From Methanoplanus endosymbiosus (lineage in GTDB: Archaea > Halobacteriota > Methanomicrobia > Methanomicrobiales > Methanomicrobiaceae), in contig NZ_CP096115.1 in assembly GCF_024662215.1 (NCBI RefSeq), positions 2,356,001 through 2,420,000 on the forward strand: DNA of 64,000 nucleotides, written 5' to 3'. The notes under the pieces are model-generated. The model did no database searches. It saw nothing but the letters and a program-made list of their open reading frames with translations, and was not told the origin of the DNA. The position numbers and the translations under genes are program-made. Below are positions 15,958 through 25,517 of this stretch, piece after piece; within the stretch, counting starts at the first letter, position 1; the number at the start of each line of letters is the position of its first letter.

Positions 15958-17961
15958 ATGTCAAAACGAAAATCAAAATTGGTTGTCGGAAATAATATTA
16001 ATCTATCTGAAAAGGATGTCAAGAAATTGGCTGATAATGTCAAAAAATTAGATGGTGATATGGGAGAATTGGATGTAAATACTAAAGTAAACAATTCTGA
16101 TAAAACGTTTTTTGGCAGAATCTCAGATTTTCTTAATCAGAATATTGTTGTAATTATTGTATTTTTCCTGTCACTTTTCTTCATTATGTCTTTTTCAAAT
16201 CCTGCTATTTTCATTAATGATGAATGGATTACAGTAAATCAGTTAAATCAGCTTGATGCAGGACAGCAGTTGATAGTGAATGAAGGAAAATATGGGACAT
16301 ATCTGAATGGAACTCCTGGGGCTTACTTTGATTCCAAAGATAACCTTCTTGGCTACACTTTAATGCTCCCAATCCTCTCCCTTCCGGCACTAAAACTCTT
16401 CAGCCTCTTTGGTGAACAATTCAGGTTTTTCATAGTTCTGCTCTGGAGTTTAATACCAATTGCAATGGTATTTCTGGTCGAGAAATACAGGCAAAAATGG
16501 CTCAGGGTAGGTGAACTGTCTCTAAAATGGCCGTTGATAATTACAGCATTTGCATTTATGCTCCTGAATATACTGCTCTATTATCCATTCAAATTTGGAA
16601 CGTGGGATTCACCGCAGGAAGTTGCGGCAGTTGTATTTACTAATCACATTTTCTTTGCACTTACAGCGGTGGCAATATTTCTCATCTGCCGATATATGTT
16701 TAAAAATGACTGGTACTCAGTATTTGGAACAATTGCCTGCATGTCCTGCTCATCATATATGTTCTGGGCAGCTAATTGCAAGGATCATATGATTACCATT
16801 GCATTCACAGCATTTGTTATACTCTTTATGGTTAGATATATAAAATCGGAAAAGGGAATAGATGCATTCTGTGCATTCTTCTTCATGGGTATGCTCGCCT
16901 GGGCACGCCCGGAGGTGGGTGCGGCGGTATTTGTGTTCTCGCTGATATACTATCTTGGATATAATCTCTACAAAAAAGAGAACCGCTCTGAATTCTTCAG
17001 GCTGAAGATATTTGCACCTATGTTCACAGTTCTCGGTGCAGTTCCGTTCTTCATAAATAATCTCTACGTCACCGGAAACCCGCTTGTACCGACTTTTTAC
17101 GTATATCTCCAGAAGCATCTCTCAGCAGTGGATGGCAATGGGAATGTAATCGGAAGCAATATTGTCAATAATGTTTCTTATTCAGTCCCGGCACCATCAG
17201 GTGGAATTGACAGTTTTGTAAATATCGTCCAGAATCAGATGGGATTTCAGGTTAATACAATTGTCTATGATATATTTGGAGTTCTTCTAAGGCCTGAATC
17301 CGGCAACGTCGGTGTTGGTATTGTCTGCCCGCTTCTGTTTATTGGGATTGTGATTCTTCCGGTGTTATACTTCAGGAATAAGTCCATATTCTCAGATACG
17401 GACATATCGCTCATAATATTCCTCCTTTTTGCAGTAGCGGCAATATGGGCAGCCTACTTCAATCAGATATATGGCATGAATCACAGCCACGGTGTAATCC
17501 CGGACATCCGTTACATGACTCCGGCATACATCCCAATGGGACTTCTTGGTATATTTGGTGTATTTTCGGTTTTCCACAAAAACAGAAATACTGAAACTAT
17601 CAATGAGAGGAAAACTGCTCTTACAATGATTACATCTGCCCTTACCATAGTTCCGGCTATAATCCTTGCAATGATTTTCATCCAGCCATATGGCGGAGCG
17701 TATGCAGGATATACTACCTTCTTCATGCAGCTTGTCTATCTTATGGTGGTCGTAACCATAATTGTCTTCATCCTGGTGGAATTAAAAAAGATATCAGTGA
17801 ACTGGTTTATTGTATCAGTAGTACTGCTCGTATCAATTCCTCTTGCGTGGCAGTTTGTGATGCTCTTTTTATATTCAACCGTAAAATTCAATGGATATTC
17901 ATTCTGGATCCCGTTTGTGGAAAATCTCTATGACAACTTTATCATTGTCCATGATGTTTAA
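15958..17961 (+). CDS. Multi-spanning GT-C-like membrane glycosyltransferase in the archaellum operon
   Basis: A 667-residue protein. The cytosolic N-terminus (residues 1-~60) is charged and lysine-rich. About ten or more hydrophobic segments follow. After the first membrane helix (about 62-80) the outer loop contains N-D-E-W (D88/E89), the position of the catalytic acidic pair in GT-C enzymes of the PMT/ArnT type. WARPEVGAAVF and NNLYVTGNPLVPTF resemble other GT-C signatures. The AglB motif WWDxG is absent, so this is not the N-oligosaccharyltransferase. It sits 97 nt behind archaellin 2 with AGAGGT as ribosome site, suggesting it modifies archaellins or S-layer protein from a lipid-linked sugar. 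The function is inferred. Confidence 0.6.
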   Translation: MSKRKSKLVVGNNINLSEKDVKKLADNVKKLDGDMGELDVNTKVNNSDKTFFGRISDFLNQNIVVIIVFFLSLFFIMSFSNPAIFINDEWITVNQLNQLDAGQQLIVNEGKYGTYLNGTPGAYFDSKDNLLGYTLMLPILSLPALKLFSLFGEQFRFFIVLLWSLIPIAMVFLVEKYRQKWLRVGELSLKWPLIITAFAFMLLNILLYYPFKFGTWDSPQEVAAVVFTNHIFFALTAVAIFLICRYMFKNDWYSVFGTIACMSCSSYMFWAANCKDHMITIAFTAFVILFMVRYIKSEKGIDAFCAFFFMGMLAWARPEVGAAVFVFSLIYYLGYNLYKKENRSEFFRLKIFAPMFTVLGAVPFFINNLYVTGNPLVPTFYVYLQKHLSAVDGNGNVIGSNIVNNVSYSVPAPSGGIDSFVNIVQNQMGFQVNTIVYDIFGVLLRPESGNVGVGIVCPLLFIGIVILPVLYFRNKSIFSDTDISLIIFLLFAVAAIWAAYFNQIYGMNHSHGVIPDIRYMTPAYIPMGLLGIFGVFSVFHKNRNTETINERKTALTMITSALTIVPAIILAMIFIQPYGGAYAGYTTFFMQLVYLMVVVTIIVFILVELKKISVNWFIVSVVLLVSIPLAWQFVMLFLYSTVKFNGYSFWIPFVENLYDNFIIVHDV

Positions 17962-18228
17962 TATCTATAATATATCTATCCTTTTTTCCGACTTGAAAAC
18001 AATGTTATATTCAGAAAATAAATGGTTTCAATAATGACTAAGTGCACTACTGTACAACCATAAAGTCAATCTTATCGCCTGACCGGCATCTCATGTGAGA
18101 AATTATCTCGATATTAATCATTAATTATACTCTGATTATTTCTCTGTCCAAGAAAATTATCTTATATTATTTCCTCCGGCCACTAACAATAAAGCTTTAA
18201 ACCATAATAGAAAAATATATTCCTTAGC

Positions 18229-19041
18229 ATGGCAGTTAACCAGTCGCAGGTAGATCACATTCTAAACACAGCCTCGGCGGATGATCCTGAAGTAAAACTA
18301 CAAAATCTCCAGGATGAGGTTGACCTCCTTAAAAAATCTGTAAAGAAGTTATTAATAGATTTAAGAGAGAGAATGAACGAGCTTGACAACCCCTTCATTC
18401 TCAGCAATTACTCTCAGAGTGCAATAGAAAGCCCCCCAAGGCAGAACGAACTCCCGGCAGCAGAAGAGGAAATCCCGGAAGAGACCCTCCCGGCAATCCC
18501 TGGTGACGAATTAGTCAGTCCTGCCAGACTTCCGGATAAAAATCTTACAGATTCCCTCTCAGCATCACTAAAAGATGATGATCTCCTCGCGGCACTGCAC
18601 AGGCAGATAGATGACATTAAGCGGAATGCACCGGAAGTTTCAGAACAGGCAAAGGAGAAGCCGAAACTTCAGAAACTTCACGGAATATTTGAGTGGACTG
18701 CCCGCATGGTCAAAAAGTACGGCCATGACAGAATGGAAATAATGATGGAGTCGTACCGCTCAATGGGCTATGTCTCAGATGAATACTGTTCACAGATCAA
18801 AGACATTGCCCGCCTCATGCCGCAGTCAATAGGTGAATACCACGAGATCGGTTCTGAAGAATTTGTAGCCGAACTATACGTCTTAAACAGAATATTATAT
18901 CCTGATGATTCATCCCTTGACAGAGAGATGATAGATGTCATGATGGACAACAAGAGCATTGAAGATCTCGTGAAAACCAAAGGCCGGTCGAAGGAAGAGG
19001 CAATTGAAGAGGACTGGATTGATATGCTTGAAGAGATTTAA
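18229..19041 (+). CDS. flaCE: Archaellum protein FlaC/FlaD/FlaE-type fusion
   Basis: A 270-residue cytosolic protein. Residues ~20-55 form a coiled coil ending LLIDLRERMNELDNPF, the FlaC-like signature. A Pro/Glu-rich linker leads to the FlaD/E domain (about 155-255): LHGIFEWTARMVKKYGHDR, VSDEYCSQIKDIARLMP and ELYVLNRILYP. In Euryarchaeota these proteins form the cytosolic ring around the motor and receive the chemotaxis signal through CheF. A 267-bp spacer precedes the gene; CTTATATTATT near 18161 and AGCTTTAAACC near 18192 are possible TATA boxes, so the motor genes may have their own promoter. Confidence 0.85.
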   Translation: MAVNQSQVDHILNTASADDPEVKLQNLQDEVDLLKKSVKKLLIDLRERMNELDNPFILSNYSQSAIESPPRQNELPAAEEEIPEETLPAIPGDELVSPARLPDKNLTDSLSASLKDDDLLAALHRQIDDIKRNAPEVSEQAKEKPKLQKLHGIFEWTARMVKKYGHDRMEIMMESYRSMGYVSDEYCSQIKDIARLMPQSIGEYHEIGSEEFVAELYVLNRILYPDDSSLDREMIDVMMDNKSIEDLVKTKGRSKEEAIEEDWIDMLEEI

Positions 19042-19083
19042 TATATCCGGATACATTAGTACCTGTATCTTCCGGTAGAGATA

Positions 19084-19584
19084 ATGTCAAGCGAAACCTT
19101 TGCCACTGCAATATTTCTGATAACAGCAATAGTAGCTGCGGCAGTGCTTGTCAATGCATTCTTTCCGGTAATCTATCAGGCAACATCAACATTCAGTGAC
19201 TCCTCACAGTCGGCAGATGAACGTATGCGAACCGAAATTAAGATAATCAATACATTTGGCGTAAATCCGACCGCTAAAATCTGGATAAAAAATATCGGTT
19301 CTGCAAGAGTGGCCAAATCAAACCTTGATATGTCAGATGTGTTTTTTGGAGAGGAGGGTGATTATGATATCCTCATATTTAATTCGGACGGAACACCTGC
19401 CGATGGTGAATGGAGCTATTCAGTTATCGAAACAACAGAGAACAACTACTGGGACCAGAGGGAAACCCTGGAAATAGAGATCAATTCTGCTTCAATTCCT
19501 GCCGGTGAAGGCAATTATCTCTACTTTCAGCTGGCCCTTCCAAACGGTGTAACAGTCTCCCGGACATATACCACCAGCGGGTAG
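19084..19584 (+). CDS. flaG: Archaellum stator protein FlaG (ArlG)-like
   Basis: A 166-residue protein with one N-terminal transmembrane helix (about residues 6-30, TAIFLITAIVAAAVLVNAFF) followed by an extracellular beta-sandwich domain with IKNIGSARV. FlaF and FlaG form a complex that anchors the rotating motor to the S-layer. The assignment to FlaG rather than FlaF rests on the order in related operons and the RMRTEIKIINTFG stretch; the two families are similar, so the names could be reversed. It is followed after 6 nt by a micro-ORF with a duplicated start region. Confidence 0.7.
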   Translation: MSSETFATAIFLITAIVAAAVLVNAFFPVIYQATSTFSDSSQSADERMRTEIKIINTFGVNPTAKIWIKNIGSARVAKSNLDMSDVFFGEEGDYDILIFNSDGTPADGEWSYSVIETTENNYWDQRETLEIEINSASIPAGEGNYLYFQLALPNGVTVSRTYTTSG

Positions 19585-19590
19585 ATAACA

Positions 19591-19656
19591 ATGGCAGATG
19601 TTTCACTTACTGCAGCGCCTTTGAGGCGATCTCTCATAAGATTACGGAGACGATAG
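19591..19656 (+). CDS. Possible 21-residue basic micropeptide between flaG and flaF
   Basis: The open frame encodes MADVSLTAAPLRRSLIRLRR plus one further Arg. Its junction with the preceding gene, TAGATAACAATGGCA, is repeated exactly at its own end where flaF starts, and the next codons (GTTTCACTTACTGCA versus GCTTCACTTATTGCA) also match. It therefore looks like a tandem duplication of the flaF start that has diverged into an Arg-rich tail. It may be translated by coupling or be only a duplication scar. Confidence 0.4.
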   Translation: MADVSLTAAPLRRSLIRLRRR

Positions 19657-19662
19657 ATAACA

Positions 19663-20127
19663 ATGGCAAGCGCTTCACTTATTGCAACTGCATTTGCTCT
19701 GATAATGCTGATAATTACTGCCTATTTCCTTGTAGGAGTAGTGCTTACCACAGCCCAGATCGTATCATATGCCCAGACAGATCAGGTGAACCAGCAGGAA
19801 TTACGGCTGAGGACATCACTCTCAATAAATTCAGCCAATATTTCGGAAGGAAATCTCACAATGGAGATTGAAAATACCGGCAGCACAATAATTGAAGATT
19901 TTGATTACATTGACATGTACACAGTCAATTCAAGTACAAACCCTCCAATATACTACTCCATGGGCGCGGGCAGCTGGAGTATTGTCACCATAAATCCGGA
20001 TATAATCAACCCCGGCCTTCTTGACCCGGATGAAGTGATGCAGGTAAACATAACATACACCGGCGATGCTCCCATATGGGCAAAAATGGCAACGCCAAAC
20101 GGGATTTCAGTGTCAGCATACATATAA
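19663..20127 (+). CDS. flaF: Archaellum stator protein FlaF (ArlF)-like
   Basis: A 154-residue protein with one N-terminal membrane helix (IATAFALIMLIITAYFLVGVV) and an extracellular beta domain containing LTMEIENTGSTIIEDFDYID, the typical ArlF/ArlG sandwich pattern. With the protein at 19084 it should form the S-layer-contacting stator. It starts at ATG 19663. The stop lies 13 nt before the flaH start. FlaF/FlaG naming is tentative as explained for the upstream gene. Confidence 0.7.
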   Translation: MASASLIATAFALIMLIITAYFLVGVVLTTAQIVSYAQTDQVNQQELRLRTSLSINSANISEGNLTMEIENTGSTIIEDFDYIDMYTVNSSTNPPIYYSMGAGSWSIVTINPDIINPGLLDPDEVMQVNITYTGDAPIWAKMATPNGISVSAYI

Positions 20128-20140
20128 TGAGGTGGCAGAG

Positions 20141-20890
20141 ATGTTTGAAGATGAAGAAAGGGGATCACTTGGCGATATTATCGGAGGCAGTGACAGGCAG
20201 ATTCTCTCAACCGGAAATCCGGAGCTTGACAAGAAACTTGCCGATGGTCTGCCGCTTGAATCCCTGACCCTGATTGAAGGTGAAAATGATACAGGAAAGA
20301 GCGTGATAACCCAGCAGATCATCTGGGGTGCAATGAAAGCCAGTCTGAGCGTGGACCTCTACACCTCAGAGAACACCTCCAAAAGTTTCCTGAACCAGAT
20401 GAACTCCATGAGCCTTGACATATCTGACTATTATGCCTGGGGTTACCTGAGGATATATCCTATGCACACAATCGGGTTTGAATGGGGTGAGGAAGAGATG
20501 CAGGGAGTACTTAAGAGAATTATCCACAAAATCCAGAGCAGTGATGCAGATGTCATAGTCATTGATTCACTGACCCTCCTGACTGAGTCCACGTCCCAGA
20601 CAGATCTCCTTGCATTCTTAACAAACTGCAAAAATCTTGTTGACCATGGAAAGACAATCCTGATCACCCTGCATACGTATGCCTTTGAAGAGGATACACT
20701 TGTAAGAATCAGGTCTATCTGTGATGCGCACCTGTTCATGAAAAAAGCCCTTGTGGGGGATAAGTATGTCATGGTTATGGAAGTTATTAAAGTCAGGGGT
20801 GCGAGAAAAACCACAGGAAATGTTGTATCGTTTGAAGTTCACCCCGGATATGGAATGAAGATAATTCCGATGTCAGTTGCAAGAGTATAA
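20141..20890 (+). CDS. flaH: Archaellum motor ATP-binding protein FlaH (ArlH)
   Basis: A 249-residue RecA-like protein. Walker A is GENDTGKS (residues 47-54) and Walker B is DVIVIDSLTLL. The remainder follows the KaiC-like core, ending VSFEVHPGYGMKIIP. FlaH binds ATP and docks beneath FlaI as the regulator of archaellum assembly and rotation. I chose ATG 20141 because GAGGTG (20129-20134) lies 6 nt upstream; the frame is open further upstream into flaF, and a GTG at 20132 overlaps the ribosome site. Confidence 0.93.
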   Translation: MFEDEERGSLGDIIGGSDRQILSTGNPELDKKLADGLPLESLTLIEGENDTGKSVITQQIIWGAMKASLSVDLYTSENTSKSFLNQMNSMSLDISDYYAWGYLRIYPMHTIGFEWGEEEMQGVLKRIIHKIQSSDADVIVIDSLTLLTESTSQTDLLAFLTNCKNLVDHGKTILITLHTYAFEEDTLVRIRSICDAHLFMKKALVGDKYVMVMEVIKVRGARKTTGNVVSFEVHPGYGMKIIPMSVARV

Positions 20891-20897
20891 GGCATAC

Positions 20898-20972
20898 ATG
20901 AAAATAATATGCAAAGGACGGATCTGGAAACCGGAGACGGAGCAGGCATATAATGCATATATGTGGAGGTAA
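20898..20972 (+). CDS. Possible 24-residue micro-ORF between flaH and flaI
   Basis: The frame ATG 20898 to TAA 20972 fills almost the whole flaH-flaI gap and encodes MKIICKGRIWKPETEQAYNA plus YMWR. The flaI ribosome site GGAGG is contained in its last codons, so translation of this frame could couple flaI to flaH. There is no recognisable family, and it may be chance. Confidence 0.25.
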   Translation: MKIICKGRIWKPETEQAYNAYMWR

Positions 20973-20975
20973 TAC

Positions 20976-22838
20976 ATGAGTTCACTGAGTGCAAATATTA
21001 ACCTTCCATTCAAACCGGAAGAAGTGGATGAGGATGATGACATCTATTCAGATTACGAATCATCAGCACTCTACCGGATGCTTCCTGCCAATGCGAAGGA
21101 ATATGTTGCACAGAGTCCACACCTCCTTGAATATCTCCAGATATTTCCTGTAAATTTATTCGGCATCCCGCTCTTCTTCTCAGAACTAAAAAGAGAACTG
21201 AAGGGGATGGACAACCCGAATATCATCTATCCTGTGGATGAATTCACTTTTATTCATATATTTGCAGATCAGGATGATGTACGAAATTATTACATCCCAA
21301 TTGAACCCTCTTTTATGCATTCAGTTGCCGAAGCAATGCCTCTCATTGAAAAGAAACTGGTTGATATAGTTGATGTCTTAGAAGAGGATCCTGTCACAGA
21401 GGAAGAGAGAATAGAGGTATTAACGAGGGTGCTTAAGGAAGTTACCTACATCAAATCTCCGGATGAAAACCTCTCTGCACTGACAGGCGGCGCTCATGGT
21501 GAAGCAGAAAGCCTTAAAGATAAGCTAATCGGATTTTTGAATAAAGACTTTTCATCCAAAGATGACATGGTTTCTCTTCTCAAAAGTAAAATTCCGGTAA
21601 CATCAGACGGAAAGATAATTCTTTCACTTGCTGAGTACCGTTCAATAGAATACCTGATGATAAGGGACAAGATCCAGATGGGTATATTAAAACCATTTCT
21701 TTCTGACCCTTATATTGAGGATATCACCTGTGATGGTGTCGGCCCTATATTTATAGAACATAAAATATTTAACGGGCTTAAATCTGCTGTTGAATTCAAG
21801 TTTTCTGAGGAAATTGATGATTTTGTTATTAAGATGGCAGAGAGGATAAAAAGGCCGATCACCTACAGAAACCCCATCGTTGATGCCACACTTCCGGATG
21901 GCTCACGTATCAATATCGTCTATGGTACTGAAGTATCAAAGCATGGCAGTAATTTTACCATACGTAAATTCTCAGAAGAACCTGCAAGTATTGTTCAGTT
22001 AATTGACTGGAAGACGACTGATTACATGGTTGCCGGCTATCTCTGGATCTGCATTGAATTTGGGATGTCCCTCTTCATGAGCGGAGAGACTGCCAGCGGG
22101 AAGACGACAAGCCTGAACGCCCTTACCACCTTCATTGCGCCAGAATCCAAGATTGTAACAATTGAGGATACTCCTGAGCTTACGGTCCCGCATAAAAACT
22201 GGACCAGAGAAGTCTCCAAAGGAAAAGGAAAGGGCGAAGGGGCAAGCGGTGAGGTTACAATGTTTGACCTTCTGCGTGCAGCTCTTCGTCAGAGGCCTAA
22301 TTACATCCTCGTCGGTGAGATTCGTGGTTCAGAAGGAGCTGTCGCTTTTGGTGCGATGCAGACCGGCCACCCTGTCATGAGCACTTTCCACGCTTCATCG
22401 GTTGAAAAGCTCATACAGCGTCTCTGCAGTGAACCGATAAGCATCCCTATGACGCATGTTGATAATCTTAATCTCGTTATTATTCAGAGTGCAGTCAGAA
22501 GATCTGATGGCAGTATGGTAAGGAGAATGCTGAGCGTAAACGAACTTGTGGGTTATGATCCTGAATCCGGTGGTTTCTCCTTTGTCTCAATGTTTATCTG
22601 GAACCCGGTAACGGATGAGTTTGAGTTTCCCGGAAAAGGCAGCAGTTATCTCCTTGAAAATAAGATTGCAACTCTTCTTGGAATTCCGGACAACAAAAAA
22701 TCGGATATGTATTTTGAGGTTGAGAAGAGGGCAAGAATTCTTCAGAGACTAAATAAGGCGGGCTACACCAGATTCTGGGACCTTTATCATATGATGACAA
22801 AGGTAAAGAAGCAGGGATTAATTAAAATCGAGGTATAG
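20976..22838 (+). CDS. flaI: Archaellum assembly and rotation ATPase FlaI (ArlI)
   Basis: A 620-residue type II/IV secretion-like ATPase. The N-terminal domain includes YPVDEFTFIHIFADQ. The C-terminal ATPase has GSRINIVYGTEVSKHGSNFT, Walker A SGETASGKTT (about residues 368-377), the Asp box TIEDTPEL, Walker B-type ILVGEIRGSEG and the His box QTGHPVMSTFHASS. It is the hexameric motor that powers both archaellin assembly and rotation. GGAGG lies 8 nt before ATG 20976. FlaJ follows after 8 nt. Confidence 0.96.
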   Translation: MSSLSANINLPFKPEEVDEDDDIYSDYESSALYRMLPANAKEYVAQSPHLLEYLQIFPVNLFGIPLFFSELKRELKGMDNPNIIYPVDEFTFIHIFADQDDVRNYYIPIEPSFMHSVAEAMPLIEKKLVDIVDVLEEDPVTEEERIEVLTRVLKEVTYIKSPDENLSALTGGAHGEAESLKDKLIGFLNKDFSSKDDMVSLLKSKIPVTSDGKIILSLAEYRSIEYLMIRDKIQMGILKPFLSDPYIEDITCDGVGPIFIEHKIFNGLKSAVEFKFSEEIDDFVIKMAERIKRPITYRNPIVDATLPDGSRINIVYGTEVSKHGSNFTIRKFSEEPASIVQLIDWKTTDYMVAGYLWICIEFGMSLFMSGETASGKTTSLNALTTFIAPESKIVTIEDTPELTVPHKNWTREVSKGKGKGEGASGEVTMFDLLRAALRQRPNYILVGEIRGSEGAVAFGAMQTGHPVMSTFHASSVEKLIQRLCSEPISIPMTHVDNLNLVIIQSAVRRSDGSMVRRMLSVNELVGYDPESGGFSFVSMFIWNPVTDEFEFPGKGSSYLLENKIATLLGIPDNKKSDMYFEVEKRARILQRLNKAGYTRFWDLYHMMTKVKKQGLIKIEV

Positions 22839-22846
22839 CCGGCATT

Positions 22847-24445
22847 ATGTTTGAAGATCTCTTTGCGAGCCTTAAGGAGAAGAACGGAGGCAACTTACCT
22901 TTTGAGGATACGATAAAGGAGATTAAAAAGAAGATCTCCGATATTGATGACAACAAGAGGATGAGTAATGACCTTCTCTTTATGGTTACATACATGGCCT
23001 CAATTACCCATGCAAATGTCTCCAGGCCTGAAATATTCGGATATACTTCCGAGAGGAAGGAGTACATCTCAACAAGGGCCATAAAGAGGGTTGAATGCTT
23101 TGTAAAAAGATGGAATTACAGCTATGCCGAAAGCCTCAGGCTGGTTGCGGAGAGGGTCAGAAATGAAATTCTTGAAAGCTTATTAAACCGTTTTGGAAAC
23201 TCCATTGAGTCCGGAGTTCCGGATGAGGAGTTTCTCCGCTCAGAACTTGCCACAATCAGAAATGTGTACAGAAATAGTTTTGAGCAGGGCATTGAGATGC
23301 TTAAAAAATGGGGCGATGCTTATATTGCCCTTATGCTCTCAGCAACAGTTGTAAGCATAATTATCATGATTTCGGTGGCTATTTATGCCCCGGATAATCT
23401 TGAATCAACCCTTAACTCCTCCTATTTTCTGACTGTCGGTGTCTCTGCCTTTGGTATTATCACCATGTACAAATCTATTCCTGACGACCAGAAATGTCAT
23501 GGACTTGAAGGTATGGGTAGTTATGAGCAGCAGATGATTGCCAGGCTTGAGAGGGTAATAGTCCCTATGGCTCTGGTTGCAGGAATTATACTCTATATTC
23601 TGGGTATAAATTTTGGCCTTATCTGCATGCTTGTCGGGATAATGCTTGCACCTCTTGGATATCTTGGATGGATCGATGATTCAAATATTATCTCAAGGGA
23701 TGAGGATTTCACGACATTTATCAGGGGTCTTGGATCAATTATGGGTGGTATGGGGCTTACTGTTGGGCCGGCACTTGCCAGTGTTGACCGGAAATCCATC
23801 CATGTACTTGGCCCTTTTATTGATGCAGTGTACTCGAAGATGAATATCGGTCTTGATGAGACTCTGGTGTGGCGTAAATTTATCATGGAGACCGGAAGCA
23901 ATCTTATTTATAAATATCTCGGAATTTTCAGGGATTCTATCAATCTTGGTGCCGGTGCAAACGAGGTGGCATATATTGTAAGCGGCTCTATGCTTGAACA
24001 GACCCTCCTGAGGCAGAAGAGGGAGATGCTCGCAACCGGATTTATTGTACTCCTGATTCCTATGCATGTGGCTATGATCGGAATTTTTGCCTTTTTGTAC
24101 AATATCCTGATAACCATGTCACACGCCATAAGTTCAGTTCTTGAGACATTTCAGGAAACATCTGCGGCACTCAGTTCAAGTACATCATCTGTCGGAGGAA
24201 GCATGGCAGGTTCAATAAATATCTTTACAAATTTTCCGGAGGACAAGATGCAGACCTTCATCATTATCAGCATCATGATTGTGACGGTTTCAAACATCCT
24301 TGCCGGAAAAATCGTTAAAGGCGGCCACCGTTATATGTATTATTTTTTCGGTAGTGTTTTATTGACTCTTACAGGAATTATGTACATAGCAGCACCGATT
24401 ATAGTTGAGATGCTCTTTACAATACCGGGATTTGAGGCAATATAG
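22847..24445 (+). CDS. flaJ: Archaellum membrane platform protein FlaJ (ArlJ)
   Basis: A 532-residue polytopic membrane protein of the TadC/GspF-type family. Cytosolic segments SRPEIFGYTSERKEYISTR and ARLERVIVPMALVAG are interspersed with about seven to nine hydrophobic helices. It forms the platform on which the FlaI hexamer acts. The stop codon is directly followed by the ATG of the next gene (24446), so that gene belongs to the same operon. Confidence 0.95.
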   Translation: MFEDLFASLKEKNGGNLPFEDTIKEIKKKISDIDDNKRMSNDLLFMVTYMASITHANVSRPEIFGYTSERKEYISTRAIKRVECFVKRWNYSYAESLRLVAERVRNEILESLLNRFGNSIESGVPDEEFLRSELATIRNVYRNSFEQGIEMLKKWGDAYIALMLSATVVSIIIMISVAIYAPDNLESTLNSSYFLTVGVSAFGIITMYKSIPDDQKCHGLEGMGSYEQQMIARLERVIVPMALVAGIILYILGINFGLICMLVGIMLAPLGYLGWIDDSNIISRDEDFTTFIRGLGSIMGGMGLTVGPALASVDRKSIHVLGPFIDAVYSKMNIGLDETLVWRKFIMETGSNLIYKYLGIFRDSINLGAGANEVAYIVSGSMLEQTLLRQKREMLATGFIVLLIPMHVAMIGIFAFLYNILITMSHAISSVLETFQETSAALSSSTSSVGGSMAGSINIFTNFPEDKMQTFIIISIMIVTVSNILAGKIVKGGHRYMYYFFGSVLLTLTGIMYIAAPIIVEMLFTIPGFEAI

Positions 24446-25517
24446 ATGGCAGGTATGAGTGACAGCAGAAGAAGAATGATAATGATGCTGACCATTATCT
24501 TTGCCGGGTCAGCATTAACTTTTATTGACTTAAGTCCCCTCCTGGTTCTGGTTATAGCCGTGGTTATGGGCATTGTGATGCTCTTTGCACTCGGAATGGT
24601 GACCTTTGGGGAGATTAAGTCCGGTTTTAAGGCATTTGGACAGAGAATAAGGCATCCTCTCTCTTCCGGTAAGAAGAAGGGTGATAAAAAATCCGGAAGG
24701 GAAAAATCTCCTGATGAGCCAAAGAAGGATAAAGGGAAGAAAGGCGGTTTATTCTCCGGAAAAGAAAAAGGAGAGAAGGAATCTAAAGTTCCTTTTGCCG
24801 GCTTAATTGCAAAACTTCCATTCGGCAAAAAAAAGGGCAGTGAAGATAAAAAGAAGACTGTTCCTGATGATAAAGGCAAAAGTGAATCTACGGGCCTTTT
24901 TGCAGGATTTGGCGGATTATTTTCATCCCTGAAATCCGGAAAGAAGTCCAAAAATGATAAGACAAAGAAGATAGACGAACTTCTGGATCAGACTGTAAAT
25001 GATGTGGTTCCCTCTGCTCCCAGGACTAAAGAGGAGATTTCAGAAGATGAGTCCTCAGCTGATAAATCGGAATCAGATGAGGATGAGGATGACTTTTCAG
25101 ATTTTGACAGCCTTGATCTTGGAATAGAGGATGATTCGGATGAAGAGTTTGACTCATCTGCCGTAGGTGGTATGATTGGGGCAGAAGAGGAAATTCCTGA
25201 GTCAACCATTGCGGAGATTCTTGCAAAAGAGGGAATTGATCTTGAAATTGAGGATGATGAATTTTCCGGCATATCTGATCTTCAGGACGAAACTGCATCC
25301 ACAGAAGATATTTCAGATGAATTTTCCGGGGCTGAAGAGATCTCCGGTCTTGATGAAGACATCTCCGGTCTTGAGTTTGAAGGCGGGGATGATTTTGATG
25401 AACTGGATGATCTCGACGATCTCGATCTCGATGAAATTGAGATCGATGAGGAAGATGAATTTGAACCTGAAGAAGAGATAAGCGTAGAGCTTGGTGATGA
25501 ATCCGGAGATCAGTACT
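24446..25517 (+). pseudogene. Membrane-anchored acidic protein between flaJ and cheF, N-terminal fragment (split by IS)
   Basis: I do not recognise a named family. Residues ~10-52 form two membrane helices (MIMMLTIIFAGSALTFIDL and LLVLVIAVVMGIVMLFALGM). A lysine-rich cytosolic region with repeated SGKKK/GKKK blocks follows, and then a strongly acidic tract (EISGLDEDISGLE, DELDDLDDLDLDE). The frame reaches the insertion element near base 25517 and ends in it at 25561. The remainder of the gene is at 27247-27639; together they would make about 487 residues. Position between the motor platform FlaJ and the adaptor CheF suggests a link between archaellum and chemotaxis, but no function is shown. 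Confidence 0.7.

Noticed and set aside
24988-25298. Antisense Ser/Pro/Gln-rich open frames opposite the acidic protein
   Set aside because: These are compositional shadows of the GAT/GAA-rich coding strand.
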